The position numbers were made by a program, and so were the translations under genes. Under the pieces are notes generated by a model. It did not search any database. It saw only the letters and a list, made by a program, of their open reading frames with translations, and was not told where the DNA came from. This document shows positions 35,747 through 46,870 of a stretch of DNA of 64,000 bases, in pieces. Numbering within the stretch: the stretch's first letter is position 1; each line of letters starts with the position of its first letter. Source of the stretch: Piper betle (lineage: Eukaryota; Streptophyta; Magnoliopsida; Piperales; Piperaceae); the NCBI GenBank assembly GCA_033002965.1, contig JAURVB010008882.1:278022-342021 (forward strand). The letters run 5' to 3'.

Positions 35747-36169
35747 ATGGACCTCCTGCTCCTCCAGAAAGTGCTCTTGACCCTCTTTGCAACCTCTGTC
35801 GTCGCCACCGTCGTCTCGAAGCTCCGGGGCAAGCGGTTCCGGCTCCCGCCGGGACCGCTGCCGGTGCCGGTGTTCGGGAACTGGCTGCAAGTAGGGGACG
35901 ACCTCAACCACAAGAACTTGGCGGAATTGGCAAGGAAGTTCGGGGAGATCTTGCTGCTGAGGATGGGGCAGCGCAACTTGGTGGTGGTCTCGTCTCCTAA
36001 CCTGGCCAAGGAAGTGCTCCACACTCAAGGGGTGGTGTTCGGCTCCCGGACCCGGAACGTCGTCTTCGACATCTTCACCGACAAAGGGCAGGACATGGTG
36101 TTCACCGTCTACGGCGAGCATTGGAGGAAGATGCGGCGGATCATGACCGTCCCTTTCTTCACCAACAAG
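35747..36169 (+). CDS. C4H: C4H exon 1 (residues 1-141)
   Basis: Starts at the ATG of MDLLLLQKV, the usual C4H start, and ends ...VPFFTNK at a phase-0 donor AAG|GTAATA. It is about 60% GC, against much lower in the introns. Intron 1 is 36170-36643 (474 bp). Confidence 0.95.
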
Positions 36170-39100
36170 GTAATAGACGACGCTATTTACAGTAAAAGCT
36201 GCCAAAACTTGCATGGTCTTGATTGTTTTTGCTATTTCGATGGATTGAGTTTGCTTGCTTTGTTTGGTTTTTGACCTTCTATCCAAAAGGAAGTGTTAGA
36301 GTCGGCGCTTACTTTAAAGTTCAAACCCAAATGTTCCAGTTTGTTGACTATTACTGGGTTTCCAGTTGATTTTGTTTTCGTAACCGTTTCTGCTACGTTT
36401 GGAGAAGCAAAGAAAAACAGAGGACCCAGCTTATGGGTAGCTCTGTTTGATCCTAAGTCACTGTTTCCCCCCTCGAAACATCGTTCTTTCTGTTTAATAG
36501 ACAGATAAAAAAGTTTTGACCACTCTTTGGCTTTACCCATGGATTGCGCTCAAGGGTACTTTTCATATACAGTCCTTTTTACTTTGAATCTTGATGGATC
36601 GTTGATGATCTTGACAAGCTAACGACAACAAATGAACAAGCAGGTGGTGCAGCAGTATAGATACGGGTGGGAAGATGAGGCGGCGAGGGTTGTGGAAGAC
36701 GTGAAGAACAACCCGGAGGCGAGTACCTCCGGGATCGTGCTCCGCCGGAGGTTGCAGCTGCTCATGTACAACAACATGTACAGGATCATGTTCGACACAA
36801 GGTTCGAGAGCGAAGAGGACCCGCTCTTCGTGAAGCTCAAAGCCCTCAACGGGGAGCGCAGCCGACTCGCCCAGAGCTTCGAGTACAACTACGGCGACTT
36901 CATCCCCATCCTCCGCCCCTTCCTCCGCGGCTACCTCCGTATCTGCAAGCAGGTCAAGGAGCGCCGCCTCCAACTCTTCAAGGACTACTTCGTCGACGAA
37001 CGCAAGTACGTCAGATTATACAAAGCTTTCTTACAATACACAATCAGTCGATGACTGCTTGTGATTGTGATAGAATCCCAACCCAGTCAAATTTTACCGA
37101 TCTTAAATTCTATCACAAACTAATTGTATGCAAATTAGTATTAAAGTTAAACTCACTCAAATTTGAGGCCAGCTTGAACTAGCTTAGTATTTGCAATTTA
37201 TAATTTATGCTAAAATTTTATTTAAAGAAAAATTAAATCTAGCAAGATTGTGTATATAGTCATATATATTTTTATATGTTATTATGCTCTTTCGTAAATT
37301 TATTTAGTTGAATTTTTGGAAAAAAATATAGTATATATATATATGGTCCAAGATCTTAATTTTTATATAAAATAGCCTAAAAATGCTTTCCTTAACCTCA
37401 ATTTTAAATCTAATATTTCTTAATTAATTGATGATTGAGCCAATCCAAATTTAACAGAACTTCTAAAAAAATTCACTTCGACAACTTTCCGATCATAGGA
37501 TTATTATAATTGATGTTGTTGAGCTCATAAGTATTTGTTATGGGATGAACAGGAAGATGTCTAGCACCAAGCCGGCGGATAACAACAGCTTGAAATGCGC
37601 CATTGATCACATCTTGGATGCTCAGCAGAAGGGGAGATCAACGAAGACAACGTCCTATACATTGTCGAGAACATCAACGTCGCAGGTATGTTAAGTACTA
37701 TGTGCTACTTAAATATATGGTTGTTATTTGATCTTGTTTTATGATAAGAATCGTAACATTAATGGCCAGGAAAGGTACGGGTATAAATATTTATTAATTT
37801 TTTTATTATATTTACTACTTTTTTCGTTACTATTTATTAATATTTTTATAATTAATTATTATGCACAGATGTAGAATTTTGAGTGTTTTTTCTTAAATAA
37901 CTGACAAGTAGCGAAAGCCGGGCAATGCGTGGAATAGTTTAACAAAAAATTTAATTAATTTTAAAATTATTATGATATTATTTTTAAATACAATAATTAT
38001 TATTTATTTATGTTTAACAAAAATATAGTTATACATAAACATAAAAAAATAATTTTAATATGTAAAAAATTTTAATAACTAAATAAATTTCATTTTTAAA
38101 AAATTTTAATTCAATTAGATTTATCCTATTTTTATAATTCTTAATTGAAATAGAATTGCAGTCAAATGTTTTCTAATAAATAATAATAATAATAATTTAA
38201 AATTAAGTAAAGAATGATAATCATAATTTAAAATATAATAATAATAAATAATAAAATTATTGTACGATCAAAATTAATTGCAAAAAAAATTAAAATGTGA
38301 TGAGAGGAATATTATAATATAAAATTTTAATTATATATAATAATAATTTTATGTATTTATATTAATTAATATAGTTATATTTTTATTTCCAAAAATAAAT
38401 AATTGTGTTTAATAAAATATTAAATAAGTAAAACAGACGCTGGATTGGCTACTGTAAATACTACCGTCCCAACACAAAAAAGTGCATTAAATTTATCATA
38501 TTTTTATTATTTTTTAAACGGTAAAAAATATATAATTTTGAAACATTCAACGACCAAACCTGCCGATGTAGTCCTATCAACAACTTGCGACTTTAATACA
38601 AGCCAAGAATGTGATGGCCTTGTTGTGCGGAGGTTTCACCAGACTTGCTACCCTTTGCCAGCCTATACTTATTTCTATTATATATTATGACTTTTTAGGG
38701 TTGGGTGACAATCCACCAGGTGAATCCATAAATTGTACGTACCAAGCCCACTTTTATCTTCAACCAAATGTACAAGTTTCTCTTCTTCGTATCATTAACT
38801 AAACCCCACCTGGCGTAGAAAACTTTACAGAATTCAATTATTGCGTGCGATGTAATCGTGCAAGTGAACGAGTGAAGTGTTGATTTAAAAAAAACATAAA
38901 ATATATAAGGTATGAAATATAGCTTACAGCGGGAATTACATACGGTGATTGTTCACATTCACATGTCACTTTTACATTACGAGGCAAGTCGACATTCAAA
39001 TCCGATTCTTGTTGTTTTCCCATGTCTGTTCATTTTCCTGTACGGTAAAAAATGAAATACTTTTGTTACTTTTAAAATTTAGAATGAATGGTTATTCCCC

Positions 39101-40146
39101 TTGAGATAATTATTATCTTGTTAATTTTATTTTATTTGTTATTATTATTAGCTAGGCAAGAATTTTAATTTTATATATAATTTTTAATTAAATAATAAAA
39201 TAGGCGGTAATAATTTAACATATTACATATAAATTGTAGTTGGCTTTAAAGATAAGATATATTTTATTTGAATAAAAAGATTAATTATAATTAAGTTATT
39301 TTTTTATTATATTTTTTCCAGATAATTGAATATTATTATTTTTATTATTTTATGAAATTGAGATGAACGTGATTATAACCCGTAACCCTCATTTAGAAGG
39401 TATTTTTATTATGTTTTTGAAAATTTTTTGTATTTTTGTTAGCTTTTATTGTCTTATTTTTAAATTTTTATTTTATTAATAAAGAGTATATAAGCAATTT
39501 GGGTTAAGTGACTAATCCAGACATAACTTCATGTTGGCGCTGACACAGCCATTGAGACGACACTTTGGTCCATAGAGTGGGGGCTCGCGGAGCTGGTGAA
39601 CCACCCGGAGATCCAGAGCAAGCTCCGGCGAGAGCTGGACGACGTGCTGGGCGTGGGCGTACCGGTGACAGAACCAGACATCCAGCGGCTGCCGTACCTG
39701 CAGGCGGTGATCAAGGAGACCCTCCGGCTGCGGATGGCCATTCCACTCCTCGTACCCCACATGAACCTCCACGACGCCAAGCTCGTCGGATATGACATCC
39801 CGGCCGAGAGCAAGATCCTCGTCAATGCATGGTGGCTGGCCAACAACCCGGAGGAATGGAAGAAGCCGGAGGAGTTCCGGCCGGAGAGATTTTGGAGGAG
39901 GAGAAGCATGTGGAGATCAATGGGAATGACTTTAGGTTCCTGCCCTTTGGGGTGGGGAGGAGGAGCTGCCCTGGGATCATCCTCGCCCTGCCCATCCTCG
40001 GGATCACCATTGGCCGACTGGTGCAGAACTTTGAGCTGCTTCCACCACCTGGGCAGAACAAGATCGACACCACCGAGAAGGGTGGTCAGTTTAGCTTGCA
40101 CATCTTGAAGCACTCCACCATTGTTGCCAAGCCCCGGGTGTTTTGA
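35747..40146 (+). CDS. C4H: trans-Cinnamate 4-hydroxylase (CYP73A), four exons, with two one-base frameshifts
   Basis: ER-anchored cytochrome P450 that hydroxylates cinnamate to p-coumarate, the second step of the general phenylpropanoid pathway (lignin, flavonoids), with electrons from cytochrome P450 reductase. Exons: 35747-36169, 36644-37005, 37553-37685 and 39549-40146, all with GT-AG introns. Features in order are an N-terminal hydrophobic anchor ([19 protein letters not shown]), a proline hinge ([20 protein letters not shown]), the I-helix AAIETT (residues 306-311), KETLRLR (E363, R366), FRPERF (416-421) and the haem-binding [11 protein letters not shown] with Cys447, then a stop after PRVF. 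Numbering assumes the two missing bases. Exons total 1516 nt against 1518 for a 505-residue C4H. One G is missing in the run 37631-37634 (after K288) and one T in 39890-39893 (after F421). Either this copy is newly dead or the assembly has homopolymer errors. Class I C4H by overall sequence. Confidence 0.95.
36644..37005 (+). CDS. C4H: C4H exon 2 (residues 142-262)
   Basis: Acceptor AACAAGCAG|GTGGTGCAG restores [13 protein letters not shown]. It ends in DER at CGCAA|GTACGT, where the next codon is completed by exon 3. Exons 1 and 2 together are 785 nt. Intron 2 is 37006-37552. Confidence 0.95.
37553..37685 (+). CDS. C4H: C4H exon 3, one base short
   Basis: Acceptor GAACAG|GAAGATG gives [20 protein letters not shown] and then ILDAQQKG. 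The frame then slips because GGGG stands where GGGGG is needed to read [17 protein letters not shown]. It ends at GTCGCAG|GTATG. Length is 133 nt where 134 keeps the frame. Confidence 0.92.
37776..39709 (+). repeat. Inverted repeat arm 1 (C4H intron 3 and start of exon 4)
   Basis: Reverse-complement partner of 44230-46307. Homology runs from about 37776 through intron 3 into exon 4 and stops after CTGCAGGCGGTG at 39709. Aligned landmarks include 38400-38440 with 45500-45550, 38700-38810 with 45180-45310, and 38840-39020 with 44980-45140. The arms differ by scattered substitutions and indels. Confidence 0.9.
39549..40146 (+). CDS. C4H: C4H exon 4, one base short
   Basis: Acceptor CTGACACAG|CCATTGAG continues [12 protein letters not shown]. 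The frame is intact to FRPERF, then one T is missing (TTTT where TTTTT is needed) and the rest ([20 protein letters not shown] to KPRVF) is read one frame over. The stop is TGA at 40144-40146. Intron 3 (37686-39548, 1.86 kb) is largely part of the inverted repeat. Confidence 0.93.
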
Positions 40147-41846
40147 GCTGATTGCTCTCTTGCCCATTTGAAGCACTCCCACTATCCGTTTCCTTGTCCC
40201 TCTTCCATCAAGTCTTTGTTTGTCCGTGAGTCATCATTGTTTTGGTTTTATATTTGTTGTTATTATGGTTTAAAATTGATATTAAATTTGATAAAAAAAA
40301 ACCGAGGGGTGAATCATGGTATGTAGTGAAGTAAGCTTTTGATATAATGTCATGTACTCGCATATGTATAGGTATGAATCTGTAATGGATAAAAGAAAAC
40401 CCGGGCAAGGTAAGGATTTGTTATGATAAGATAGATAATTTGTCTTGCACGAATATATATAATTTCTCCACTGATAATAATTCGAAGTCATTGTAATTCG
40501 AGGTGTTCACCAAATTCTCAAGCTTTGTTTCGTTATATTACTTGTACAAAATACAAAATACAATTGTTGCCTTGGTGACATCACATGTTAAGCAAGATAA
40601 TAAAATCAAACCAATACAGTTAACCTCATGAATGGAGGAGAGAGAATCTACGGTTAAACAGAATAAGCTGGATCATTACAAAAAATAAAATCGCGAGAAG
40701 CTTGGGGAATTGAGTGTCGTACATCTGTGCAACTATGAATGTAGTACTGTAGACTTTTACTAACTTCCATATGCACGTGAACATTGAGGGGCTAGTATAT
40801 ATATTGAACAGGGTTTTTTTAAAATCTAATTTAGTTATATTGTTGAAGTAGATTGGCACGTGTATAAGTATTTTTGTAAATAAAATTTATTTTATTTATA
40901 TTGTTAAAGTAGACTTATAGTATAATAATATTTAAATGTTAAATTGTATGTCAGTGAATTTAAGTTATAAATCTAGTACTAATTTCTTTTTATTATTTGC
41001 TTTTTAAGCCCAAAAGTATATGAATCACATTTTAAAAAATGAGAACTTTGTAATTTGATCAACAAGTTTGTAATGTTTTTTGGACTGAATTGTAAATTAT
41101 ATAAAACTTATGTGAATACACTTCATATTTAAAAAACAAATCAAATAACTTATTAATGTAAAATTACAGCTTAGATTCCCAGGCGCAAATAAGATTTTGT
41201 CAGCACCATGCTAAGCATGAACGACTATGTCTTATCATTAGACTTTTTCTTAACAATCTATTTGACAAGGCTATCAAAGGGATGATCTCTTCGTCAACTA
41301 TCTACCACTATTTTTAAATAAAGCAATGAGCTCCTTAATCTATATTCAATTTAAATTGGGCAATTATCAAACACTTCCTGCATTGTGGTATATTATTAGC
41401 TTCTTCCAGCCTTGCACTCATTCGTGCCGGCTTCCTTTATTATAGTTTTAATTTTGAACCCACATATAATTTTAAATATTATATAAAACACAACGTCCAT
41501 CGCGCACGTTGTTGAGGAAGGTTCCTGGTGTTGAAATTTCTGATAGAATTTAATTTACCCTGTCTTCTCTCTCTTTAAGGTTGCAAGAATGCGTGTTTAT
41601 AATAGTCTTTTTAGCACGCAGTTGCAAAAGTCAGAAACGGATTGAATGGTACAATTTAACAAAAATCGGATAAGAATCAATTTGACAAGATCGGTCTAAA
41701 TCTTTTAATTGGTTGCAACTCTGATAGAAAAAACTATGGTCATCTTCACTTAACCAAAAGATTCTCAAGCCAACGCTGGCGTGCATGCACTTTGAGGTCC
41801 GGCTGTTCTGACCCTTCCCCTCCTAGATTTGCTTTTTAATATATAT

Positions 41847-41850
<4 letters not shown>
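40147..41850. other. 3' flank of C4H, no gene seen
   Basis: AT-rich. Contains the C4H 3' untranslated region, with candidate poly(A) signals such as AATAAAA near 40597. No coding frame was recognised. Confidence 0.5.

Positions 41851-41885
<35 letters not shown>
41851..41885. repeat. (TA)n microsatellite
   Basis: About 17 TA dinucleotides in a row. Confidence 0.95.
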
Positions 41886-41887
<2 letters not shown>

Positions 41888-42128
41888 TGTTATATTGCTT
41901 AAATTCTGTGCTGTGGGTATAGGGATTGCTATTTATGAATCCTCAATTAACAAGTTTAGACAAATCATCTTATTCAAGTTGATGATTAAATGTGGTGCAT
42001 ATATATTAGTACATTCTTCCTGTTGTCGTATAGTTTTTAAGTTAATGAATAAATGTACGGAGCGCATATTAGCACATTCTTCTCTTATAATTGTCCAATT
42101 CCAAGCTCCGCGTCGCCTTAATCATGGC

Positions 42129-42736
42129 TAGGGTTGCTAATTGAACGAGCCAGCTCGTGAGCATTTAGCGTTCGGCTTGGCTTGACTCGACTCGAAACTC
42201 GACATTTAAATGTTTGACTCGAACTCGAATCTTACGAGCCGAGCTTGAGCAAGGTCGTGTTCGACTCGACTCGACTCCGGTTATAACTCGAAATCGACTC
42301 GAACTCGACTCGTAGCTCGATTCGAACTCGACTCGATAAAATAATATAATAATATAGTCTTTATATTATATTATATTATATTATATTATATTATATTATA
42401 TTATATTATATTATATTATATTATATATATATATATATGCAATATAATAATAAAGATGTAAGATAGTTGAGATGGTAAGTATTCACCTTGATGATTTCAA
42501 GGTTGTGGGTTCAAACCACATTGGCCCACTTTTTTAAAGTGAAGTGCTTTTGACTTTTAAACGAATAGGTTTCGAGCTCAAGTCGAGCTCGAACACATAA
42601 AAGATATTCGAGTCGAACTCGAGCATGTATGTCAAAACTCGTTCGATCTCGAGTTGAGTTCGAACGAGTTTCGAACTATTCGAGCCGAACTCGAACATAT
42701 ATCGAGCTCGGCTCACTCGCTCCATTAGCACCCCTA
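42129..42736. mobile_element. hAT-type MITE with 8-bp target duplication ATCATGGC
   Basis: A 608-bp non-autonomous element. The termini are inverted repeats: TAGGGTTGCTAATTGAACGA at the left, and TAGGGGTGCTAATGGAGCGA read from the right on the other strand. ATCATGGC is duplicated exactly at 42121-42128 and 42737-42744. The 8-bp duplication and TAGGG start are hAT features. The interior is rich in CGACTCGAACTCGA-type repeats and contains an (ATATT)n microsatellite. No coding sequence. Confidence 0.93.
42361..42438. repeat. (TTATA)n / (TA)n microsatellite within the MITE
   Basis: Pentanucleotide TTATA repeats about twelve times, then grades into TA repeats. Confidence 0.95.
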
Positions 42737-42744
42737 ATCATGGC

Positions 42745-44229
42745 CGCAGTTATAAACTCCTAAAAAATCTAACGATTTGTATATAGATATGAGATTATTA
42801 TCTTTGTTTTTCTCATTATTTGCGTCACAAATAGAGTTTTGCTTGTTTAACTGCATTGAATTGGTTGTTGGCTTTTAGCATTTTCAATTTCTTACGCTAG
42901 TAAAACTGCATTTTGGGCAAATTCTTTTTTATCTTTTTATAAAACATGGGCTTGTTCACTATTATATAGAAGTACAATAGAGTTTACAAATGGAGTTTTT
43001 CTCTTCTAGCCAACCAATGAATCGGCTCACATCCGCATGAATCTTCCGTTTTTTTACGGAAACGACTCACTCTTGTTTGACTAAGTTTTGTACTTAACCT
43101 TCAACAATAGTTTAGCAAACTCATCCAGAGCACAAATTGTTTAGTATAATTTAGGCTTTTTGACCATTTTAGTTTGTATTCAAATTTTTAATCTAAAATT
43201 TTCACAAATCAAGTTTTTCTTTTTAAAAAAGAATCATGATATTTTATCCTGTATTTATTTAACTATTGATGATGAAATACATTTTCAATATTGAATAAAA
43301 TATTTTATTTATAATTTTTAAATTTGTTAAAACCCAAATATTGTACCAAATAATTAATAACCAATATTATATTTAAAATTATAGGCCCAATCGTTTTCAC
43401 GATGTAGAATATATGCATCCATGATACTCAATTTGTCTTTTGAATCACAAAAAGGAGGAATCTATTGTATTGCTCAGGTAGATTATCCTGTTTATTTTTA
43501 TTTTCTGACATTTAAAAATAATTAAAACATGATAAATATAAAGAATAAAGAATATCAGTTTGTCTAAGATATTTAGACGGCGAGCTTTATTCTTGGCCGA
43601 GTAAGTAAGTCAAATTTTGAATCAATCTACCGGTGAGTTCAATCAAATTGAGTAAAAAATAACTTATACTAGACTCCAAAGGGAACGATTCACATCGAGC
43701 ATTGGGTTTGTTAAATTTTGAATATTCTGCATTCAAAATTTTTAATTGAAATTGAGCTGAATTATGCTTAATATTTTGGTCTGATTGGTTTGGCAACCGA
43801 ATAATTAAATTGCATCATAAGTTATAGAAAGTAGAATATTAATAAATAATCAAAATTATATCATTATTTTAATAAATATTATCATTTAATAAGTAATTCT
43901 AAATGTCTATATCATTAAATAAATAAAAATTATCAAAAAAATAATAACTTTATGATAAATAATATAAGATATAAAATTTTAAATATCTTATAAGTCTAGG
44001 TTATTTTAGTTAATTCGGTTCAATTTGAATCAAAGTATCGACAGCCATGATAATGACAATATGTCTACAGTGCTTGACTAAAACAAATTAGGTTGCAACC
44101 CAACTGAATTCATCATTTGATTTAATTTTCAACTGTCACTTAAGTATGTTCAACCCCAAATAGATAACACACTTTTAAGGGCGACTGAGACGATTTTGTT
44201 CATGTCAATTTCGGGAAATCGAGCTCTGC
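42745..44229. other. Intergenic loop region, no gene seen
   Basis: AT-rich. 43790-44045 shares words in the same order with 34500-34915 (see there). No coding frame was recognised. It lies between the MITE and inverted repeat arm 2. Confidence 0.5.
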
Positions 44230-44390
44230 CACCGCCTGCAGGTACGGCAGCGGCTGGATCTCTGGTTCTGTCACCGGCACGCCCAAGCCCGGCACGTCGT
44301 CCAACTCTCGCCGGAGCTTGCTCTGGATCTCTGGGTGGTTCACCAGCTCTGCCAGCCCTCACTCAATGGATCACATTGTCGTCTCAATGG
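44230..44390 (-). pseudogene. Truncated C4H exon-4 fragment (161 bp)
   Basis: Minus-strand copy of 39549-39709, with 14 differences in 161 bp by my count (about 91% identity). Two of the changes turn the Trp codons of the LWSIEW stretch into TGA, so it cannot encode protein. It ends mid-exon. Its relation to the gene is described under the inverted repeat finding. Confidence 0.92.
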
Positions 44391-46307
44391 CTTTGTCAGC
44401 GCCAACATAAACCCAAACTGATTATATACTTTTTATTAATAAAATAAAAACTTAAAAGTAAGAGAATAAGACAACCAAAACACCAAAAAAATTCTAAAAA
44501 AATATAATAAAAAATTTTTCATAGAAAATGACCGGTTTGAACCTCATTAATATCAATTTCTTAAAAAAATTAAAAGTATTTTTTATGGTTGAAGGTCACT
44601 AAGTTCAAACTTTATCAACCTTAACTTCTACTTCTTTTATTAATAAAAATCTATCTGTTTGTCTTAAAAAAATATAATAAAAAAATCAACTAATTATAAT
44701 TAATCTTTTTATTCAAATAGGAAATATCTTATTTTTAAAGCTAATTACAATTTATATATAATATATTAAATTATTGCCGCTTATTTTATTATTTAATGAG
44801 AATTTACATATAAAATTTAATTATAATACAAGTTAAATGTGGGTGAAATCTTGCCAAGTTAATAATAATAAATTAATTAAATAAAATTAACAAGATAATA
44901 ATTATCTTAAGGAGAATAACCACCCATTCTAAATTTTAAAAGCAACAAAATAATTTCATTTTTACGGTACAGGAAAATGAATGGAGATGGGAAAACAACA
45001 AGGATGGGATTTGAATGTCGACTTGTCTCGTAATGTAAAAGTGACATGTGAATGTGAACAATCACCGTATGTAATTCCCGCTGTAAGCTATATCTCATGC
45101 CTTATATATTTTAGGTTCATTAGTCCACTTGCACGATTACATCGCACGCAATTATTCAATTCTATAAACATTTCTGGACCAGGTGGGGTTTAGTTAACGT
45201 GACGAAGAAGATAAACTTGTAGATTTGGTTGAAGATAGGAGTGGGGTTGGTACGTACGACTTACGGATTTAGTCGGCGGATTGTCACCCAACCCCAAAAA
45301 GTCAATCAAATAGAAATAAGTATAGAGCTGGTAAGGGTAGCAAGTCTGGCGAAACGTCCGTACAACAAGGCCTTAAAGTAGCAAGTTGTTGATAGGACAT
45401 CGGCTGGTTTGTCGTTGATTGTTTCCAAATTAAATATTTTTTACCGTTTAAAAAATAGTAAAAATATGATAAATTTAATACACCTTTTTGTTTTGATACG
45501 GTAGTCTGTTTTAATGATTTAATATTTTATTAAACACAATTATTTATTTTTGGAAATAAAAATATAACTATATTTATTAATATAAATAAATAAAATTATT
45601 ATTATGTATAATTAAAATTTTATATTATTTTTTTTATAAAAATTCGTGTAAAATAAATATATAATTTAAGTTACATTAAATTTATGATCTTAAAATGGAT
45701 TTTATATTAGCAAGCAGTTATATGATTTAAATAAAAAATTTTAATTTATCACATCACGTTGAAGGTTAAAATTTTTTCACTCTCATCCCATTTCAATCTT
45801 TCTTGTGCCGTGTTTAATTATGTTCCTAAAATTATTTTATGGACTTCTTAATACTTACTTAATTTTAAATTATGATTATTATTATTTATTATTAAGAAAA
45901 TATTTGACTATAATTCTACTTATATTAGAATTATAAAAATAATATAAATCTAATAAAATTAAAAATATTTAAAAATAAAATTTATTTGGTTATTAAAATT
46001 TTTTACTTATTGAAATTAATTTTTTTGATGTTTATGTATACTATATTTTTGTTAAACATAATTAAATAATAATTATTTTATTCAAAAATAATATTATAAT
46101 AATTTTGAAATTTATTTATTTTTTAAATGTAATCATGGCGTGCTTTGGTTAGTTATTAATTATTTAAGTAGAAAATGATCAACATTTGACACCTAAAAAA
46201 TGGAAAATTATGAGATAACTATTAATAGTAAAAATATTAATAAATAGGAACAAGAAAAATAGTAAAAAAGATTAAAAAATTAATAAATAATAATAATAAA
46301 TACTTTC
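44230..46307 (-). repeat. Inverted repeat arm 2 (copy of C4H intron 3 and start of exon 4)
   Basis: Minus-strand copy of 37776-39709. One border is at 44230 (GCCACCGCCTGCAG), where exon homology stops abruptly. The other is near 46307, where AT-rich intron sequence gives way to an unrelated frame. It lacks about 25 bp of arm 1 just before exon 4 (after TTTGGGTT). The splice acceptor AG is kept (CTGACAAAG). Confidence 0.88.
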
Positions 46308-46870
46308 GATGATGGTGCCGGTCTTGAGAGTGCCCAATAGCTTGAACGTACAGCGACCTGGATGAGCACATTGCACAGTTGGAGGCGGCGGTGAAGGGAA
46401 CGGGCGGTGAAGGGAACGTATGTGTTGAACAAGGACTTAGGACATGATTGGGCAGCTGGTGGCATGGCCACACGAGGCGATAGAGGGCGACAAGTGGCTG
46501 GTAAGGCTGAGGCTTGCGAGGGGAAGGAGAGGTACCCTACCCCATACAAGGGGTTGTGTAGCAGCTCAGGAAGAACATGCATAGCTTGGTGCCTCCACTT
46601 GTCGCCCTCCACTTGGTCCCTTATTGCCGACAATAAACCCAAGTTGAGATCCGTTGCCTTAAAAGACCCCCATCATTTGAAAATAGCTCAAAAGTCATCA
46701 CCGGAGCAATGCATGGCCAACTTCTCGACCTCTATTCCGCCAACCCAAGATGCCACAGGCCACAACATACTATCGACTTGATTAACCTCATTGTTGGAAA
46801 AAACCCCTGACAGTGCCCCAATGCAATTAGCTGTCCCAGTCGCTAAGAAACAATGATAAAGTCCCGGCAA
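46308..46870 (-). pseudogene. Broken open frame of unknown identity
   Basis: One minus-strand frame runs about 190 codons from 46870 to the border of inverted repeat arm 2, with only two stops (near 46688 and 46676). Readable parts include LYHCFLATGTANCIGALSG, VDSMLWPVASWVGGIEVEKL and LLSAIRDQVEGDKWRHQAMH. I do not recognise the family. Composition is more gene-like than the surroundings. It may be a captured gene fragment or part of an unclassified transposon, and it ends where arm 2 begins. Confidence 0.35.

Noticed and set aside
35642..36286. 214-codon minus-strand frame
   Set aside because: Antisense shadow of C4H exon 1, which has strong family identity on the + strand.
39529..40182. 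217-codon minus-strand frame
   Set aside because: Antisense shadow of C4H exon 4.
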